64,000 bases of DNA from Pithys albifrons albifrons (GCF_047495875.1 NC_092458.1:109348727-109412726); one strand, 5' to 3'. Positions 1-14,940 are shown, counted from the stretch's first letter. Translations and numbers: made by a program. The notes: generated by a model not told the origin, from the letters alone.

Positions 1-3000
1 TTACCAGCAAATATGAGCACCAGTCTTTATGGCTTTGTGAGGCTTTTTTTAAGTAATATAGAAAACATTTGTATATGAGATACTTATATATTTTCTACAA
101 CTACAGAATCAACATTTTCCTTTCTCGGGTCTTATTCAATTCTCATAGATTTATTTATTCTTTTAGATACTGTCTGCATGCTGTCCATGAGATGTGCAGG
201 GAATTTTAATGAGTTTTAACACTAACAAATGCAGCTATGAAATACATCATGAAAAAATCTGAAAATGAACTTTTGTTACATGTGTCAACTTGTGGACTTT
301 AAAGAGCTTAACATATTGTTAATCAAAATTCTGATATTTTATATCCATTTTCCTGAGATGAAGAATCAATTTCAGCTAGGAGCAGATTAAACTTAATTAA
401 TTTCCTTTTTTTCCTGGGAGTTTTGCTTAACTTTTAAAGTCTTACTTACTCTGTTAAGGAAGAAATGATATATTTTTGATAGGATATTGCCCATAAGTGT
501 TTAACACTTTAGACTCCTTGCTAGTCGTAGATTCCAAAAACTCAGAGCCAGAACCTTACTTATCGAAATTGAGGAGGTGCATCAAGATTAAAGGAAAAAT
601 TAGTGTTTGAAAACTATTTATTTATTTTATTTTGCTTTTTGTAACTGCAGTATATAGTTAGAATCTGCAGACAAAAAGTGTAATCTGCACAACTTCATTC
701 TGTAATTTAAGAAGGATTCACTTCCAAGACAGTCAGACCACCCTCTTGTGTCAGTTGAGTTTGGGTTGGGACATGGATTTTTGAAGGAATAGCACCTTAG
801 TGAATGTGCTGGGCTCACTGGCTGACAGTAAATCTGTTGGTAGGTTATGTTTTTCTAGGTATCTTTTGTTTCTAGATATCTTTATTTTGTTTCTGTAACT
901 TGCTCTTGGCAAATTCCCTCCTGATACTTAGTGCCCAGAGTCCACAAAATGCTGAGTATTTTAGGGTACTTTTTGGCTGCAGAAGGCTGTCTAGACTGCA
1001 AAAGGAATCTAAAAGTACCTTAGATAGTTAGAGGGAAACAGGAAAGTGTTTCTTGCTTATGTGAAATGCTCAAATTCTCATAATTTGTAGTTGAGCAGGG
1101 AAATTTTGGAGCTGACCTTGATTTCAATGTGAACAAACTGGGTACCTTTTGTAACATTGCAAATGTTGCACATGTAAACCATAGTTTCTTGGAACTATAA
1201 AAAATCTGTGAACAGAATCTGTGATCTACCTCCACTAAAATATTTTTCTTAATTCCTTATTGTTAGGGTCTTATGTTGTGAAGTGGATTAGTATTTTTAA
1301 ATAACAGCTGACATGACAAGCAGTTGTATGTAGTTCTTCTTTGTTTTTTTTTTTGTTTTTTTTATTTTAACATCTCCTGAGAGCTCTGTAATACAAGTCC
1401 AGATTGCTGCTGTCCTCCCCTGACAGGCTGGCAGAGAAGTATTGATCTATCATAGGAGGATGGGATGAAGTGACAACAGCAGGGACTTTTATTCCTCATC
1501 CCAGAAAGAAAGTACCAGAAGTCAGTGCTAGCTAATCTCCCATGCTTAAGTAGGAAGATTTTAAAAGAACAGTGCAAAAAAATGGACTTGATTATTCTTC
1601 TATTACACCTTGGGCAAGGATGTATTGGCAATAAAGTTGCCTTGCTGAGAATAAAACACTTAATTTCTTACAGCCTTATATGCAGCTACTCCAGAATCAA
1701 AACCAAATGCAAAAGAGATGTTTAGTCCATTTTGCCCACCACCTGGTGCAAATTTTTAGGGAAAATGTATACTATAATAGAAAGAAAAAATAATCATAAC
1801 TATAAATAGAAAGGTGCTGCCTTTTTGTCATAGGAAAATGTACAGATTGGGACAAAAAAGAGAGAAATGTGTTCCAGGGGCATTAGCAAAACTCAGCATT
1901 GAATAAAAACACTCGTTTCTACAAAACTTTTGGCAGAACATGGATTCATGCTGATAATTTTAGAAGAAAAGTAACAAAACTAATTTATAATAGGAATATA
2001 TATGATCCTCAAGTGCAATCTGCATTTTTTGCTTAGTAGTTAATTATGTTCTGCATACACTGCCAAAGAAATCAAACAAGTATAATGTCCCCAAACCCCA
2101 AACTGTATTAGTATTCAGCAGGTATAGCTGAATTCTAGTCCATATGTGTGGAGAACAATTATTCTGAGGCATAGACATTGACTTTTACATTTTATTTTAC
2201 ACAGAGTTGTGCCATTCTCTGTTAGGCTCCAGTTCTGTGCTGCTCTGCATATGGCTGGGTTGCTGCATTCAGACAGACTGCAGTGAAATCAGCCAGCTCA
2301 TAACAAATTCTGAAATCAGGGCAAAAGTGAAGAATGTTAAATTGGATAATAAGAATGATAACGTTTGTTTTTTGAAAAGCAAATCCACAAAATGGTGCTG
2401 CTGGGACAGCACAGGCTGGGATCAGGACATGAAAGTACATTATGGCATAGGAGCACTGCATGTACTGCATGGTTTTCTAGATTTTTGTTCTGCTCTCTTT
2501 GCAAAAACCTTTTTATCTGTAAAATATCTTGGTCTTGTTTTCTGGGGAGAACTTCTGAAAGGCAAGGAAAGATACTTATCATGGCTTTATATTGTTTTGT
2601 GCATGGAAGTAAAAAAGAATCAATTTTAGTAGACAATATAAAGCACCCTATCAGCCATCACCAAATAATAATATAGCATCTGTGATATGTTTAATATCTT
2701 GTGAAAATTAGGGGAGTTTTGTGACCACTTAATCCCATGCAAGTCCCTAATTATGATTTATTTGTAGGTGAGGTACCATCTTCACGACTCAAGCATTTCA
2801 GTGTTGGAGTCTGGTCTTCAGGCTCAGTAGCCTTCTCTGATTTATAAGTAAATTGAACTAAGCTGTTGGTTATATAGAGACATAGCAAAGAAAGAGGGGC
2901 AAGGAAAATGGATTATTCTCTAGAAAGGTTCTTGAGGAGTCACCTCAGCTTTGTACCTCTGAACTTTATTCTCCATGTTTACCCTTTCTCTGCTGTGTTA

Positions 3001-3238
3001 TAATTTTTATCAGTAATAGACTAGCCGTGCCATTAAAATGGCTCAGAAAGATTGCATTAGGTAGATGCATAAAACAACAGACTGGGAATACTATCAAACA
3101 AGAATATAATTTGAAAATTTTAGTTTGAATTAAGCAAAGCATGACTAGTCATTTGACTGCTGACCTCTTAATGACTGTGCTGTCAACTATCAGTGGAGAG
3201 AATCACTCCCTTCCTTGCAGTCCCTGACTTTAACAAGA
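1..3238. other. Non-coding, AT-rich; no gene seen
   Basis: I see no exon, RNA gene or recognisable transposon here. There is a 140-codon open frame on the plus strand at 2207-2629, overlapped by open frames in another plus frame and on the minus strand. None resembles a known protein and no splice context stands out, so I treat them as chance. A T-rich run lies near 1341-1370. Confidence 0.6.
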
Positions 3239-3269
3239 ATATATATGTATATATATATATATATATAAT
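3239..3269. repeat. (TA)n microsatellite
   Basis: Alternating TA with one TGTA interruption, about 30 bases long. A purine-rich AAAG/GAAA stretch follows at about 3310-3350. Confidence 0.9.
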
Positions 3270-6200
3270 ATTTCTTTTTGAAGTGTGGGTGCATTTAAGT
3301 GATACACAAAGGAGGAAAAAAAGAAAAAGAAAAGAGAAGAAGAAAAGATAGGCTGCATGAAAATATGGGAACAACAAAGCAAATAGCATTGTCTAATAAT
3401 TCTGGTCACTATTTGACCAGCATAGATCCAAACAGAAGTGTAGAGTAGTAAATCCTAACATATCCACCAATGAATTTTAGTTAGTATGGTTTATGTCACA
3501 CACACTGCAAAAAAAAAAAAGTTATTGAGAAGTTTTTTTTTCTTTTCTTTTCTATTTTAATATTTTCTTTTGTTCTCTGAATAGCAGGAAAACCTAATGT
3601 CAGCTTAAAAAGCCTGAAACAAAAAGTGAGAAAGGGATAAAAAATAGTAACAGTATTCAGCATCCTCAGTTGAAGAATGATTTTGTATATGACTACTTTA
3701 CATCCTCTGTTTGAAAGGTGAACGAATTTCATTTGGTTTCTTCTGTGGAAAGTACATGAAAAATGTATTTTAAGGGAGAACCTTTAAGAAGCTCAATTTT
3801 AATACTGTCAAACTTTTAACTTTGTATGAAACAGCCTGGAATGTTAATAATGAAATTTGCTTTAGGTAAGTGCAGCATTTTCTGAGAAAACTAGTTTCAA
3901 AGTAGGAAGAAATTGATTCTGTAATGATGCCCTTTTACTGCTACTTTGTTTCTGTTATACTAAATGGTTGATGTAGATATAATCATTCAATCTGATGTTG
4001 TTGCAGCAGAATGAAAATTGATCAATATATCATTATTGATCAGTTTCTTTCTGATTGGCTTAGCAAACCTGTGTGTTATTTCTAGCCTCACACAGCCAAT
4101 CTAGCCTTAGCAGAGTTAATCTGAATGTATCTTGCCACTTCTAACACACAAAGTTACAAAACAAATAAATTATAGAAAAATCAGCTGAACAATAGCATTG
4201 TCACATATATACATACACCAAAGCATTTCAGATATTCTTAAGATGAGGCATGAAATTAAAATCACACTTAAATCTAGACATGAAATGAGAGTGCTTTGCT
4301 TAGTCACAGTCATAGTAGTCCAATACCCTCCCTGTTCTGCTCAATTTATGCAAAGCCTTTTAAAATTACAGTTTCTAGGAACCATACACTATAACCCTGG
4401 GTATTACAGTATTTTCCAATTGAATTAATGTACGTGTTTTATTAATGAAGTTCTTAAAATAGTTTGAAATATTTTATAGTGTTATAAAAAGGCATAGTAC
4501 AACTGGTGCATTTAGCACAGTCCAGTGAAAAACTGTTAGACCCACAGCCCCATGCTTTGCCTGTTTTTGGTGTATTCTTTGCATACCTTGTGGATCACAT
4601 TCAATATACATTTGTGATCATGTGACTGCATTCTGTTACCTCAGCACCTTATTTGGTTCCTGCACAGTTTGATTTTTTTGTTTGTTTGTTGGTTTGGTTT
4701 GGTTCTTTTCTTCTCCAAGTTTAGTAAAATTATTTTAATACCCAGTTAATCAAGATACTAACCAGCAAACTGATAAGTTCATCAGCTCAGAGTGCTTTTA
4801 ACATACAATTTAAAATCTCTAGGGGATAACCTGCTGAAAAATCTAGTTATTTTATCAATTGCATGTCTTTCCCAGGTTCTGTGTGGAATGATATCTGATT
4901 ATAAAACTGTGTCACAGCACAACTCAATTTCTCTTTGGTTCCTTTTAGCATATATCCAGGGGCACAGAAATGCCTGGGAAGAAAGGTCAAGTAACATTTG
5001 TGTAGCTCAACCTGAGAGGTCAGATTATGCTTCCACTACTCAGGTATCATGTGTTTGAACTAATGTAATTACCACATCATCCCATTATGTCAACAAAAAG
5101 AGGTGTCTGAAGCTTATTATCCTGCTGCTCCAATGTTATCATCTCATTTTCTTTTCCTCAGTAAAGTGTTTTAAAGAGAAATAACTGGATCATCAATTTT
5201 CTACTAGCATGCATATCAGATTTTTTTAGTGTAAGCTGATTTTATGCTAGAAATTACTTTGGAATAAGAATGGAGAGTTAAAGACTATATGCTAAAGACT
5301 GATCTTTTTGGCTTCAGGCATAGCTGAGAACTGTTCTGTGCAAACATTATAGCTAACCCAGATTATTTTAGGGCAATCCCAAGAGGCAATTTGTAGCCAC
5401 TTTGTGAGCGCTTGGTCACTTGGACACAGATATTATAAGATGCTGAGACACTGCAATTATTTTCCTTTAAGAAAGGCCAATGAAAGACAAGGTTATACTT
5501 TAATAATTGCCCTGGGAACATCTCAACTCCTGGTTTTCTCAGATTAATATCTGCTCTTGCAAACTTGATGGCCTGATTCACATGCATTTTTCAAGGAGAG
5601 GAGAAGAATTAATAGAATTATCTGTTCAATACTCCACAACTATACATGAAAAGTAGCATTGCAAAGAAACAGTTACTCATTCCCATGAGGCTGAGTCCTC
5701 TTCTAGATTCTTCTTTGTCTTCAGATCCTCCCAACAGTGTTTCACCTCATCTTACTGCTGATGAGTTTTATTTCCTTTAGCCTATTCATTGACTTACTTT
5801 ATGGAACATAAAGTGATCTTAGTTTTTATGAATGCTCTGCCTTCTGGGGCCAGATGTTCTTGGCTGTAGAACCTCATAGCCCTTGGACTGTGCAAATGTG
5901 GCCAGATGTTACCTGAAGCCACTTCCATCTCTTCTGTATATTCTGTTCATGAGATGAGAGACCTCACCCAATATTACTTCTCCTCTCTTTAGTTCATCTT
6001 CATGTGTTCAGAGAGGGATAAAATATGTTGCACTAACCCCTATATGGGCTATGGAATTTCTGGACTGTATCTTGAGAAACCCTGTCTTGAGCAGTCCAGG
6101 TGGGTTCATTAAGGTACATCCTCCACAGCCTCTTTTCTAGCAAAGTAAAGGGCTAGGATTAGAACTCTGAACAGCTGGCCTGGCCAAATAGTGGTGAGTA

Positions 6201-7199
6201 GAGAATACAAATTTTCACAAAAAGGAGTGAACACATCCCTCCCTGTTAACATCTCCTTCTTTTTTTTTTTTTTTTTAAATTTAGGGATCCATGAGGCACT
6301 GTGAATTAAAAGAGAGTGGAACTCACTGTAAATCAGGTTGATAATACCACAAAATATGGTTAGAGGAAAGCTAGGTAGAATAAAAGAGGGTGGCATCTTT
6401 AAGGCACTTTGCATCTTTAAAAAATATTCCAGCCAGGTGAATGCAGGTAAACCTCAGGAAATTATGAAGAGTTAGGCTACATCTGTGGACTAATATAAAT
6501 GACAGGCATCCTGTGCTTATCTATTGTCTGCTTATTACTGGGTTTGAGAATAAAATAAGATTGCAACTTTCTAATCTTCTGCTTCCGGTCTCAAGAACAT
6601 GGAATTCCAGATTTGAGCAGTAGAGTCTGGTGAGACTGCTCTGAAAGCTCAAATCATTCTTACAATGGAATTTGTTTCTTTTTAATTTTCTTTCTGACTC
6701 TTGATCTTCTAGGGTGTATCAAACTAATTCTTACAAAAAGAAAAGTACTTAAAATCTAAGACTTTTGCTCATGAATCTTCATGAATAGTGTAAAAAACCC
6801 CCCTGTGAGCCACACGGTAAAATCAGAGAATATTCTTCATTATTCTTTATATAGATAGGAAGACATGTCAGTCATGAAAAGAAAAAGACTACTAGCTAAA
6901 TTTAGAGCTAAACATGGTTTTTTTCAATCACATAAAAATAAAAATTCCCCAAGGGACTATTGAGAACACACCGGGCCACCAGTTGCCAGGCACCAGCACC
7001 TTGGAGGTCACAATAGTTTCCCATACAGTATTACCTGCTTCATTCATGGAAAGTATTTGCTGAAATCTCTAAGAGACTTAAACATGAGTTGTGGAATTGA
7101 TACCTATGACAATTATCATGCATGATAAGCTAGTCATGCTTTATATTGCACCAGTTTTTGGAAGAAATACATTCTTGGACATTCCCTGGAATCTGCTTA
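3270..7199. other. Non-coding; homopolymers only
   Basis: No gene or transposon recognised. It holds an A-run at about 3508-3519, T-runs at about 3533-3541 and 6260-6276, a TTTG/TTGG-rich patch at 4674-4705, and a small hairpin at 4020-4041 (8-bp stem, 6-nt loop) that could be chance. Confidence 0.55.
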
Positions 7200-7680
7200 A
7201 TATAATTGATTTCTTCTGCCTTACCTCTCCCCCTTTAGCAGCTGTTGCTTACCATGTGTAAAAGGCCAGATGAAGCAGCAGCAGCAGGACTGTGAAGTCT
7301 GCACCTTTTTAAAGGGGCTGGAGCTGGAGCCAGATGGTCCCTGTCACTTGCTCCCATATAAAAGAAAGATTTTGGTGCTGGCCACCTTGTAAAATGCCAC
7401 AACTCTGTGAGTTGTTGTTCAAGTTCCAATTAATAGAAGAAATGGAGGAAAAAGAGCCAGAGAGCTGGGTTGGATTGAGACTGAGTTACTTTGCTGGCCA
7501 CCAGGCATTGCTGAGGGAGTCTGATCAACAACAAGAATAACTCTGAAAGATAATCCAGGGTCTTCCCTGGGAGCCAGGGCAGAAACCTAAAAGCCTCTAC
7601 ATTTTGTGGTAGGAAATACTTGGTGCCAGGTGTGATCAGACATATATGTATCTTCTCTGTAATTCTCACTTAAATAAACA
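7200..7680 (+). other. GC-elevated patch with TATA-like and AATAAA motifs; unidentified
   Basis: This patch is richer in G and C than its surroundings. It has a TATA-like motif (CATATAAAAG, about 7355-7364) and an AATAAA hexamer about 310 bases downstream, near 7673. It could be an old degraded LTR or other retro-insert, but I found no TG/CA termini or flanking duplication, so it stays unclassified. Confidence 0.25.
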
Positions 7681-10600
7681 TCTTTTCCATAGACAAAATA
7701 AAGAACAGGGCTATTGTGTATAATAATGAGTAATGAATAATTTTATATTGAAATCAAGACCCATTTTTCTCCAACTTACATTGTTTCAGCAGTGTGGAAT
7801 TAACTTGTTTAAAGATGTGACGCTAGAGTGAGAGTTATGTGAATAATGGATTTCTAATGTGATGTCTGAGGAGTAAAAATTGAAAGAACAAAAGTAGTCA
7901 AGGTGAATGAAAAAAAGTTTGCTTTTGGTCAGATAAAATATTTCGATATTTTAGAGTGCTTATAGAAAATGTAGCCAAATCTGATTTCAAAATATAAAAT
8001 CAACTTCTTTCCTAACACAGCTAAGGTATTTGGGGGTTTGTATTTTTATTTTTTAAAATTTTATTTATTTATTTTTGCAAATGCTATTTTATAAATTATC
8101 ACTTGTGCTAAATGTTTTTACTTAAATTGCAGGTGAGAACTAAAAACTCCCCAAATTTCAGCTAAGATGTTAATTTTTAATTTCATGAATTCAAGTTGCT
8201 CTGAGCCTGGGTGAAGCTGAGCAGATTGTGGAAGCTTGTCAACAACATCCTAAAAGTATTCTGAGCATGGAATTAGGTAATGAAACCCAGAAGTTCATTG
8301 TAGAAAATGACATAAATATATGTGTCTCTGTGTGTCTCTTTCCCCAAGAGTCCATACTGAACAGAATACTACCACTGAAGCAATGTAAATCCATGAGTAC
8401 TCATCCATCACAGCAAACACTAGAAATACCTGCTGAAATCCAGGTCACAGTCTGGCTTTTTGGTTGTTTCTTTTGGTTTTGGTTGTTGGGTTTTTTTTAG
8501 TTTGTTTTGTTTTGTTTATTCCCTAAATGAATTTCTAAACCCATGTTTAGCTAATAACCCATCATTAAATCTACAAGCTTATCATTTCAGCCCTTGAATG
8601 CTATTTCATGGTAAAAGAGGCTATTTTTTCCAATATTATAACAGTGATCTGTGCAATATAATAGTCATTTACTCAATAGCATTCTGCAGAGATAAAATTC
8701 TACAGTTGCTGCAGTATATTTTAATGCAGGTTTTCATGAAATCTTTACTCCTGATGATGAAAGCTGATTTATAGCAGAAACTCACACTCTTCAGGATTAT
8801 TGTCAATAAACGTGAAGATGTAATTTGAGTGATAATGAAAGAACATTTTATTGAAAATCTCCAGAGAGCCTGTTTCATAAGATATAATTGGAGAGGGGCT
8901 AAGAGTCTCCTTCACCAATTTCCAAATTAAGCATCCAAGCTATCAAGATGTGTATATTTTAAAACTGTCTAGAGGGGAAAAGAAGGTAATCTAATCAATC
9001 AATAACAATATAAGATTAGAATACAGCTATGTGGAAATAGGGACATGGAAAGGACTGGAGAAGAACTCAAACATTTCAGTATACAAACTGCATCCATTTT
9101 AATTGTCAATATAATCTTATCTTTCCTTTTCATCCATAGGTTTGAAACTGCTGGGACAGATCTATGTGTTTTGCAAACTGTGCAGCTGCAGTGACTAACT
9201 TGCTTTACAGAGATAGAAAATGTTGCAATTTTTATTTTTTAACTTTTATTTAGATAGACAAAGCTCCAGAGTTTGTAGAGTGGGAGTTGTGTTTTCTTAC
9301 ACTTATTTTTTTCTGGTAATACTGAGAGCCCCTCAAACCTTCCTCTCTTTCCTGTGGCTCTCAAATCACATGTGGAATTAAAATACATGTTTTGAACAAC
9401 TACTATACCTTACCAATGTTGCAAAATTTTCTTTGGTTGTGTGGGGTTTTTTTCCATATAGCATTTTATTCTTCAGTGTTTTGGGCCTAAATGATTTGAA
9501 TCTTATTTGTTTCAAAGGTGGCCTCATTTCATTAGTGCTTTGGTCACAAAAGCTGAGGCTGGAGCTCATCATTAAAGAAGACAACAGACTACTGGCCTTT
9601 CACTGAATGGGAATTTTGTGGATAGAATCTGTTTCCTCTGCTCCAAAATAATTCAAATCAATAGACCCTTAGTCCTATTTCTTTCTTTTAATCTAAACTT
9701 TTGTGAAAAAGTAGAGTCATTTTAATTCTATCTGTCTGCTGATTTGTCATCTCTTTTACTGATGTGGATGGAAAATTCTTAATTATTTTTCAAAATCATG
9801 TCAAAGGTACTGAGATTTTTTTTAATCCAGCCTCTGAATTGAATATATCAATAATACTTTTTTATTTTATGCTTGATCTTCGCTTTACAAAAACTATGTT
9901 CCTTAAAAATCTTCCTCTAATACAGTTTGAAAATACATGATATTACATGTACGTGTCACTCATATTGCAAGATTAGTGAAATTTGGAATCATCATCCACT
10001 TTCTAAATGCTGAGAAGAGTATTGTGTTATTTGTCTTGGACTCATGAACCAGATTTTTCTATAGTTTGGAGTGTGTTCTATTAGAACTTGAATTAACTGT
10101 AATTTTCTTTTGGGTCCATTCACATCAGCAGCAGGGCCACTCTTTCCATGGTTTTAAAAGGATGTAAGAACCAGTGAGGAACAGTTTGCTAATGCACTAC
10201 AAACATAATTTTTGTACTCATGCAATTGTATTTATCTTGCTTTTCTGTCCCCCTTTATCCTTTTATTTTTTTTTTCTCTTAAAAAATCCCCAAATCTTTA
10301 GTTTCAGATATGCTGTCTTTGGGCTTCTAGGATTAAAATAAATATTTTTTATTTGTAACAAACTTCCATGTAAGCAAAAAAATATTATAAACCATTAGAG
10401 TTGACAACAGTGAAAGGGTTTTGGTGTTCATTTTTACAAAATAGGCTTACAATCTCCTCTGCTTCAAAGATTGAAAACACAGAAAATTATTTATTTTTAA
10501 GACCTTTAAGCAGTTTCTTCCTGCATGGAACTTGGCTCTCTTTTCTTCATTCTACTTAACTGCAGAAGGAGGTGAATGGTTAAAACTGGTGTTCCTAAAT

Positions 10601-12841
10601 CATACTAGAACAAGCTGAGCACTAAATCGAAATGTAATGATGGGAATATCTCTGAAATTCTGTTTAGACACTGAGAAATAATTTATAGCACAGGTGCTTG
10701 ACATTTAGTGCCTTGAGAACTGATCTGCTGCTGAGCAAACCTGCACAAAATACACACAGTTCTAATAACCTCACCTTGTGCTGCCTTTTTTACATAATGG
10801 GTAAAGCCACCCTCGTAAATTGCCACAACCAAATGTTTTTCTTGCTTGCTTTTTAGCATTATTTAGTCATGGGTAGTGAAGAAGAGTTATTTTTCTTTCC
10901 TTTGTGGATTCCCAGCAATGCCCTGTAGTCCCAGGCTGGTAGCTGAGCTGTCAGGAGTCCCTATGTAACCTTTGAAATCACATCCCATTAGGGCAGTTCC
11001 GTTTCAACTCACTTATTACATGGTGTTATGTTAGTTTGTAGAGTCATTCACTATTGACAGTGTAACCATGGCATAATATTGTGCTCTTCATTTAGTAGTT
11101 GTGGTGATAATGTTGTTTTTCCTCTTTTATTTTCTCTTGTTTTCCTCTTTTTTTTCTTTCTTTTTTTAACCAAAACATTTAATGACTATGTAGTATTAAC
11201 ACTGGCATAAAAATGGCCAAAAGCCATTTGTCAAATGGGCAGCTGGATGGAGAATTAACGTGTGTTGGCTTCATGAGACAGTGAAAACTTCACTGGACAG
11301 ACCATCTGAGCTAATGGGAAAGATTGCACAAATATGGATTGTAAAGGACACCACTGCAGTAAGAGATACAGCATTGGCCAAATGCTTCAAGCAGTCTCCT
11401 TAGCTTCAGCAGTTCTTGTTTGCTTTGCCTTAACCTTGATCTTACTAGACCTCATCTGGTTCTTCCATGAGCAACAATCCAGATAAATCAACACCAGATT
11501 AGTTGGCAGGGAGTGTAATTTGATAATCATTGGTTTAAATCCTTTCCTTATAAAAGAGGAAAATGTTACAGTAATGTGAAACATCAATGACTAAGAGTTA
11601 GCATGGGAAGAAAAGAAAGAAAGAAAACTATTGTAGCTGTCTTATCATTTCCCTTACATCTGCCACGCTGAATAGCATCTGGAAATATCTCAACATCCTT
11701 TCCATTTTTTTTTTTTTGTGACAGATATGCCAAAAGTTAAAAATAAATGAGTAACGATGATGTTCCTACAAAGAATTTGTTTTTTAGCAAGGCCAAGTTT
11801 CACCAAAATGCTAGTAGTATGAAAGAGGTTTTGTCTTTCTTTTGGTTCAAAATATTAAGTTAATCTGGAACAAAATGATTTGCCATATATTGAGCTGTGA
11901 AAACAGGCAAATTCTCACCTACCTGAGCTGCTAAATGGAGAGTTGACATGCGTGGCCCTGGGAAAGCTCCATACATGAGAAACTTCCTCATAGGAGTAAC
12001 ATTCTTCATTATTCAGTCATCCTGCATTATACACAAATGATATATGCATCCTTTGGGTGATACTTAAATCTAAGAGCTTCTCAGCATCTTCCTCTCCTGC
12101 TTTGTCGAAGAGAATGTATGAGGGTATCCTAGACTTCTGCAGCCCATTTTTATAAGCTGGATATCACAGGAGGTATGTATTTTATTCCAGAAAGTGTGTG
12201 ACAGGATTGTAAAAGTTGAGTGCCCAGCACACTCAAGGAAGCTACAATGTGATTTTCCAGTTAAGATATAAACCAGAAACATGTATGGGAGAAGGCTGTG
12301 ATGGAGACAGTCATATCAAATCTTCCTTCCTCTGCATATTCACATACCCAGTTATACACACACATACACATTTATATAGTTTAGTCATCAAGCTGTGTGC
12401 CAAGTAACTATCATCCCAGAGAAAGATCCATTACAATCTTAATTAACCTTGCTTTTTGACAATGGATTTTTTTTTCCAGAGTAGTTGATATTCACGAGAA
12501 GTGCTTTGCTGTTTGCTTCTTTAATATGCCCATCACATCAGCATATAAGCACTTGCTGAAATGGGTGAATCAATTTTGAGTTTTTGTCATTTCAGAGGGA
12601 ATGCTTAAGTTGTGTCACCAGGAATGTGAACTAGTTGTCCAGTTTCCTCAGGCTTTCTGTACTCAGTAAAGAGATCATGGAAAATAGTAAGTCAAAACAT
12701 TCTCTGAATTGTCCTGCACAGGAAGCTGTGGTGTTTTGTTTTTTTGTTTCCTTCTCTTGATCAGAATTTTTATTAATTAATACTAATTAATACACTAAGA
12801 TGAAAAGGCAACCAATAGTGGGGGGAAGATAACTCTCCCTT
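7681..12841. other. Non-coding; no gene seen
   Basis: AT-rich sequence without recognisable exons or interspersed repeats. T/G-rich low complexity occurs at 8455-8520 and T/C-rich low complexity at about 11120-11170. All open frames here are 90 codons or shorter and look like chance. Confidence 0.55.
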
Positions 12842-12855
12842 CCCCCCCCCCCCCC
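12842..12855. repeat. Poly(C) run of 14
   Basis: Fourteen consecutive C residues on the plus strand, so G14 on the minus strand. It is an isolated homopolymer in AT-rich sequence. Confidence 0.95.
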
Positions 12856-12935
12856 ATCTCTTTCACTGAAGAATTACTTTGAAATGTCAAATACCCTTTT
12901 TTAAACATTTGGATTATTTTCTTATTGTGTGCTTT

Positions 12936-12988
12936 CACACACACACACACACATACACACATACACACAGACACACAGACACACACAC
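12936..12988. repeat. (CA)n microsatellite, interrupted
   Basis: CA dinucleotides with periodic CATA and CAGA interruptions over about 53 bases. The purer left half suggests an array now decaying by point mutation. Confidence 0.95.
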
Positions 12989-14940
12989 CTCCCGGTTCTT
13001 TCATTGATAATTTCTTGAAATAATTAAATATTTGAGTTCTCTTATGAATCTAATATTTGTTACTACAGAGACATTTTATTTTCTTGGTGTCCCACTCCTT
13101 ACTTGATCACAAAGCTCTTCAGCACGGTGAGACATTACAAGAACAATGTGATAGGCTATAGTATAGAATTGCAAGGGAAAACTCCAACTTCTAAGTAAGT
13201 GTATTAAAAATTGACAAAAGAATAAACACAGAGAGAGCTTTAAACCAAAATAAAAGAAAAAAATCCAAAGCTGAATGGGATAGGAGGACAAAGACAGGAT
13301 GTGATTGCTATAGCTTTTCTTTTTCTGTGTAGATTTCAGTGATCAATAGCACTCTTCCAAAAAACAAGATTGGGGGAATTTTTGGTTTTCACATAAGAAA
13401 TGATTGATAAAAAAGTTGAAGGTATGTTCTCAGAATGAAATGTCGTTGTCAATTTTTTTAATTATTGCAAACCGATACCATTATGCAATAATGTATTTCC
13501 ACATTGTATAGTGAATATTTTCCTTCTTAAGAGTCTCTCTTTAAAGATCTGGCAAGTAAGGTCAGATGCCTCTTAATGGAAATAGAAATGAAAAGCACTA
13601 CCTCATTGATTTCTTCTCCACTTCCAAAAATGAGATTTTTTTTAACTCTGCCTCATGATGATGATTTCAGATAAGCACCTTCATAATAACAAACTAGTAT
13701 GGAGAGGTATAATGCTTCATTTCAACTATATCCTATAGTAAGTTTATCATAGACTCAATTTGCTGCCATGAGACTGTGGTTACAGTTGCTAAGAGGAGCT
13801 CCGATTGAAAGAATTCATCAGTGCATGGAAGACAGGGAACCAAATTCATCCCTGCTGTAAATCATCTGACTTTATTGGAATCACCTAGGAAAAAAAAATT
13901 GTCCTACTCCGTGTATCCATAACTCTACAGAAGGATGTCTTTCATAAAAGTTATTTTCCTCTTTGTTGCTCTGTTACTTGCATATTTCAGTCTTTGAGTA
14001 GGAAAAGCGAATGATAAAGATGAAGATGAATATTTGGCACAATACTTCCTCTATGGAGAAGGTCTTCTGCAAAGGAATATAACCCTGAGCATTTCACTAT
14101 AATTGACTTATGGGACAAAGTCTAAGCTTTCCCACAGAGACTGTAAGGTAAGGGAGCAAAATCAAACTTTGCAAAAATATTAGTTTAGGAAAGCGCTTCT
14201 ACCAACTTAAGAGAAACTGTGTTTATGTAGCAGTTCTGTTATTCAAGTGGCTGAAATGTTCATCGATAACTGTTCCTCAAATTGTCACTGTCAATGAGGC
14301 AAAACTACTGTTTCTGTACTTATAATATGTTAACAGATTTCATGAAATTAAGATAGTCTCTAATCATCCTACTAAAAACAAAAGTATTTTTGCCAAAAAG
14401 ATGTAATTCTTGAACTATGTTTTTGATTGCTCACCATCTTGGAAGTCCCAGGTTATAAGAGAATGTTTCATTCTTTACACAAACCAAGTTAGCTTGAAAC
14501 TAAACTGAGAGATCAGTATTTGCTGGTGAGTCAAAGAAAGGTAATTGTTTCCGATTTATTTTTTTTCTTAATAATAACACTGAAAAATAGAGTGGTCAGA
14601 GAGTCTAAGACTGTGCTGAAGTGTAAGACAAAGTGCTAATAATCATGTTACTTTTTCAGCAGACAATACAGGTCTATGTCACATTTTGAAGTATTATTAA
14701 ATTGTGTGCATCCCTAAATTAAGTCTACTTTTGTCAGTTATGAATACTTATTTTGCCTAAGAAAAGTCTAAAAATTCAGATCTGGGGTTGTGTTACTCTG
14801 TTCCCTAAACTAATGGCAGTTAAGAACATTCTATTCCCTTTGAAATTCTACCTTTACTTACTATTCCCTTCTGATACACAATTTTATACTTACAGAAATC
14901 TGTCAGTCATGAAGCACTTACAAACTGTCAGAACTACAGA
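12989..14940. other. Non-coding; no gene seen
   Basis: AT-rich sequence with no repeat or exon that I can recognise. Confidence 0.55.

Noticed and set aside
4020..4041. 8-bp hairpin GATCAATA / TATTGATC
   Set aside because: Short AT-rich inverted repeats of this size are common by chance, and nothing nearby gives it meaning.
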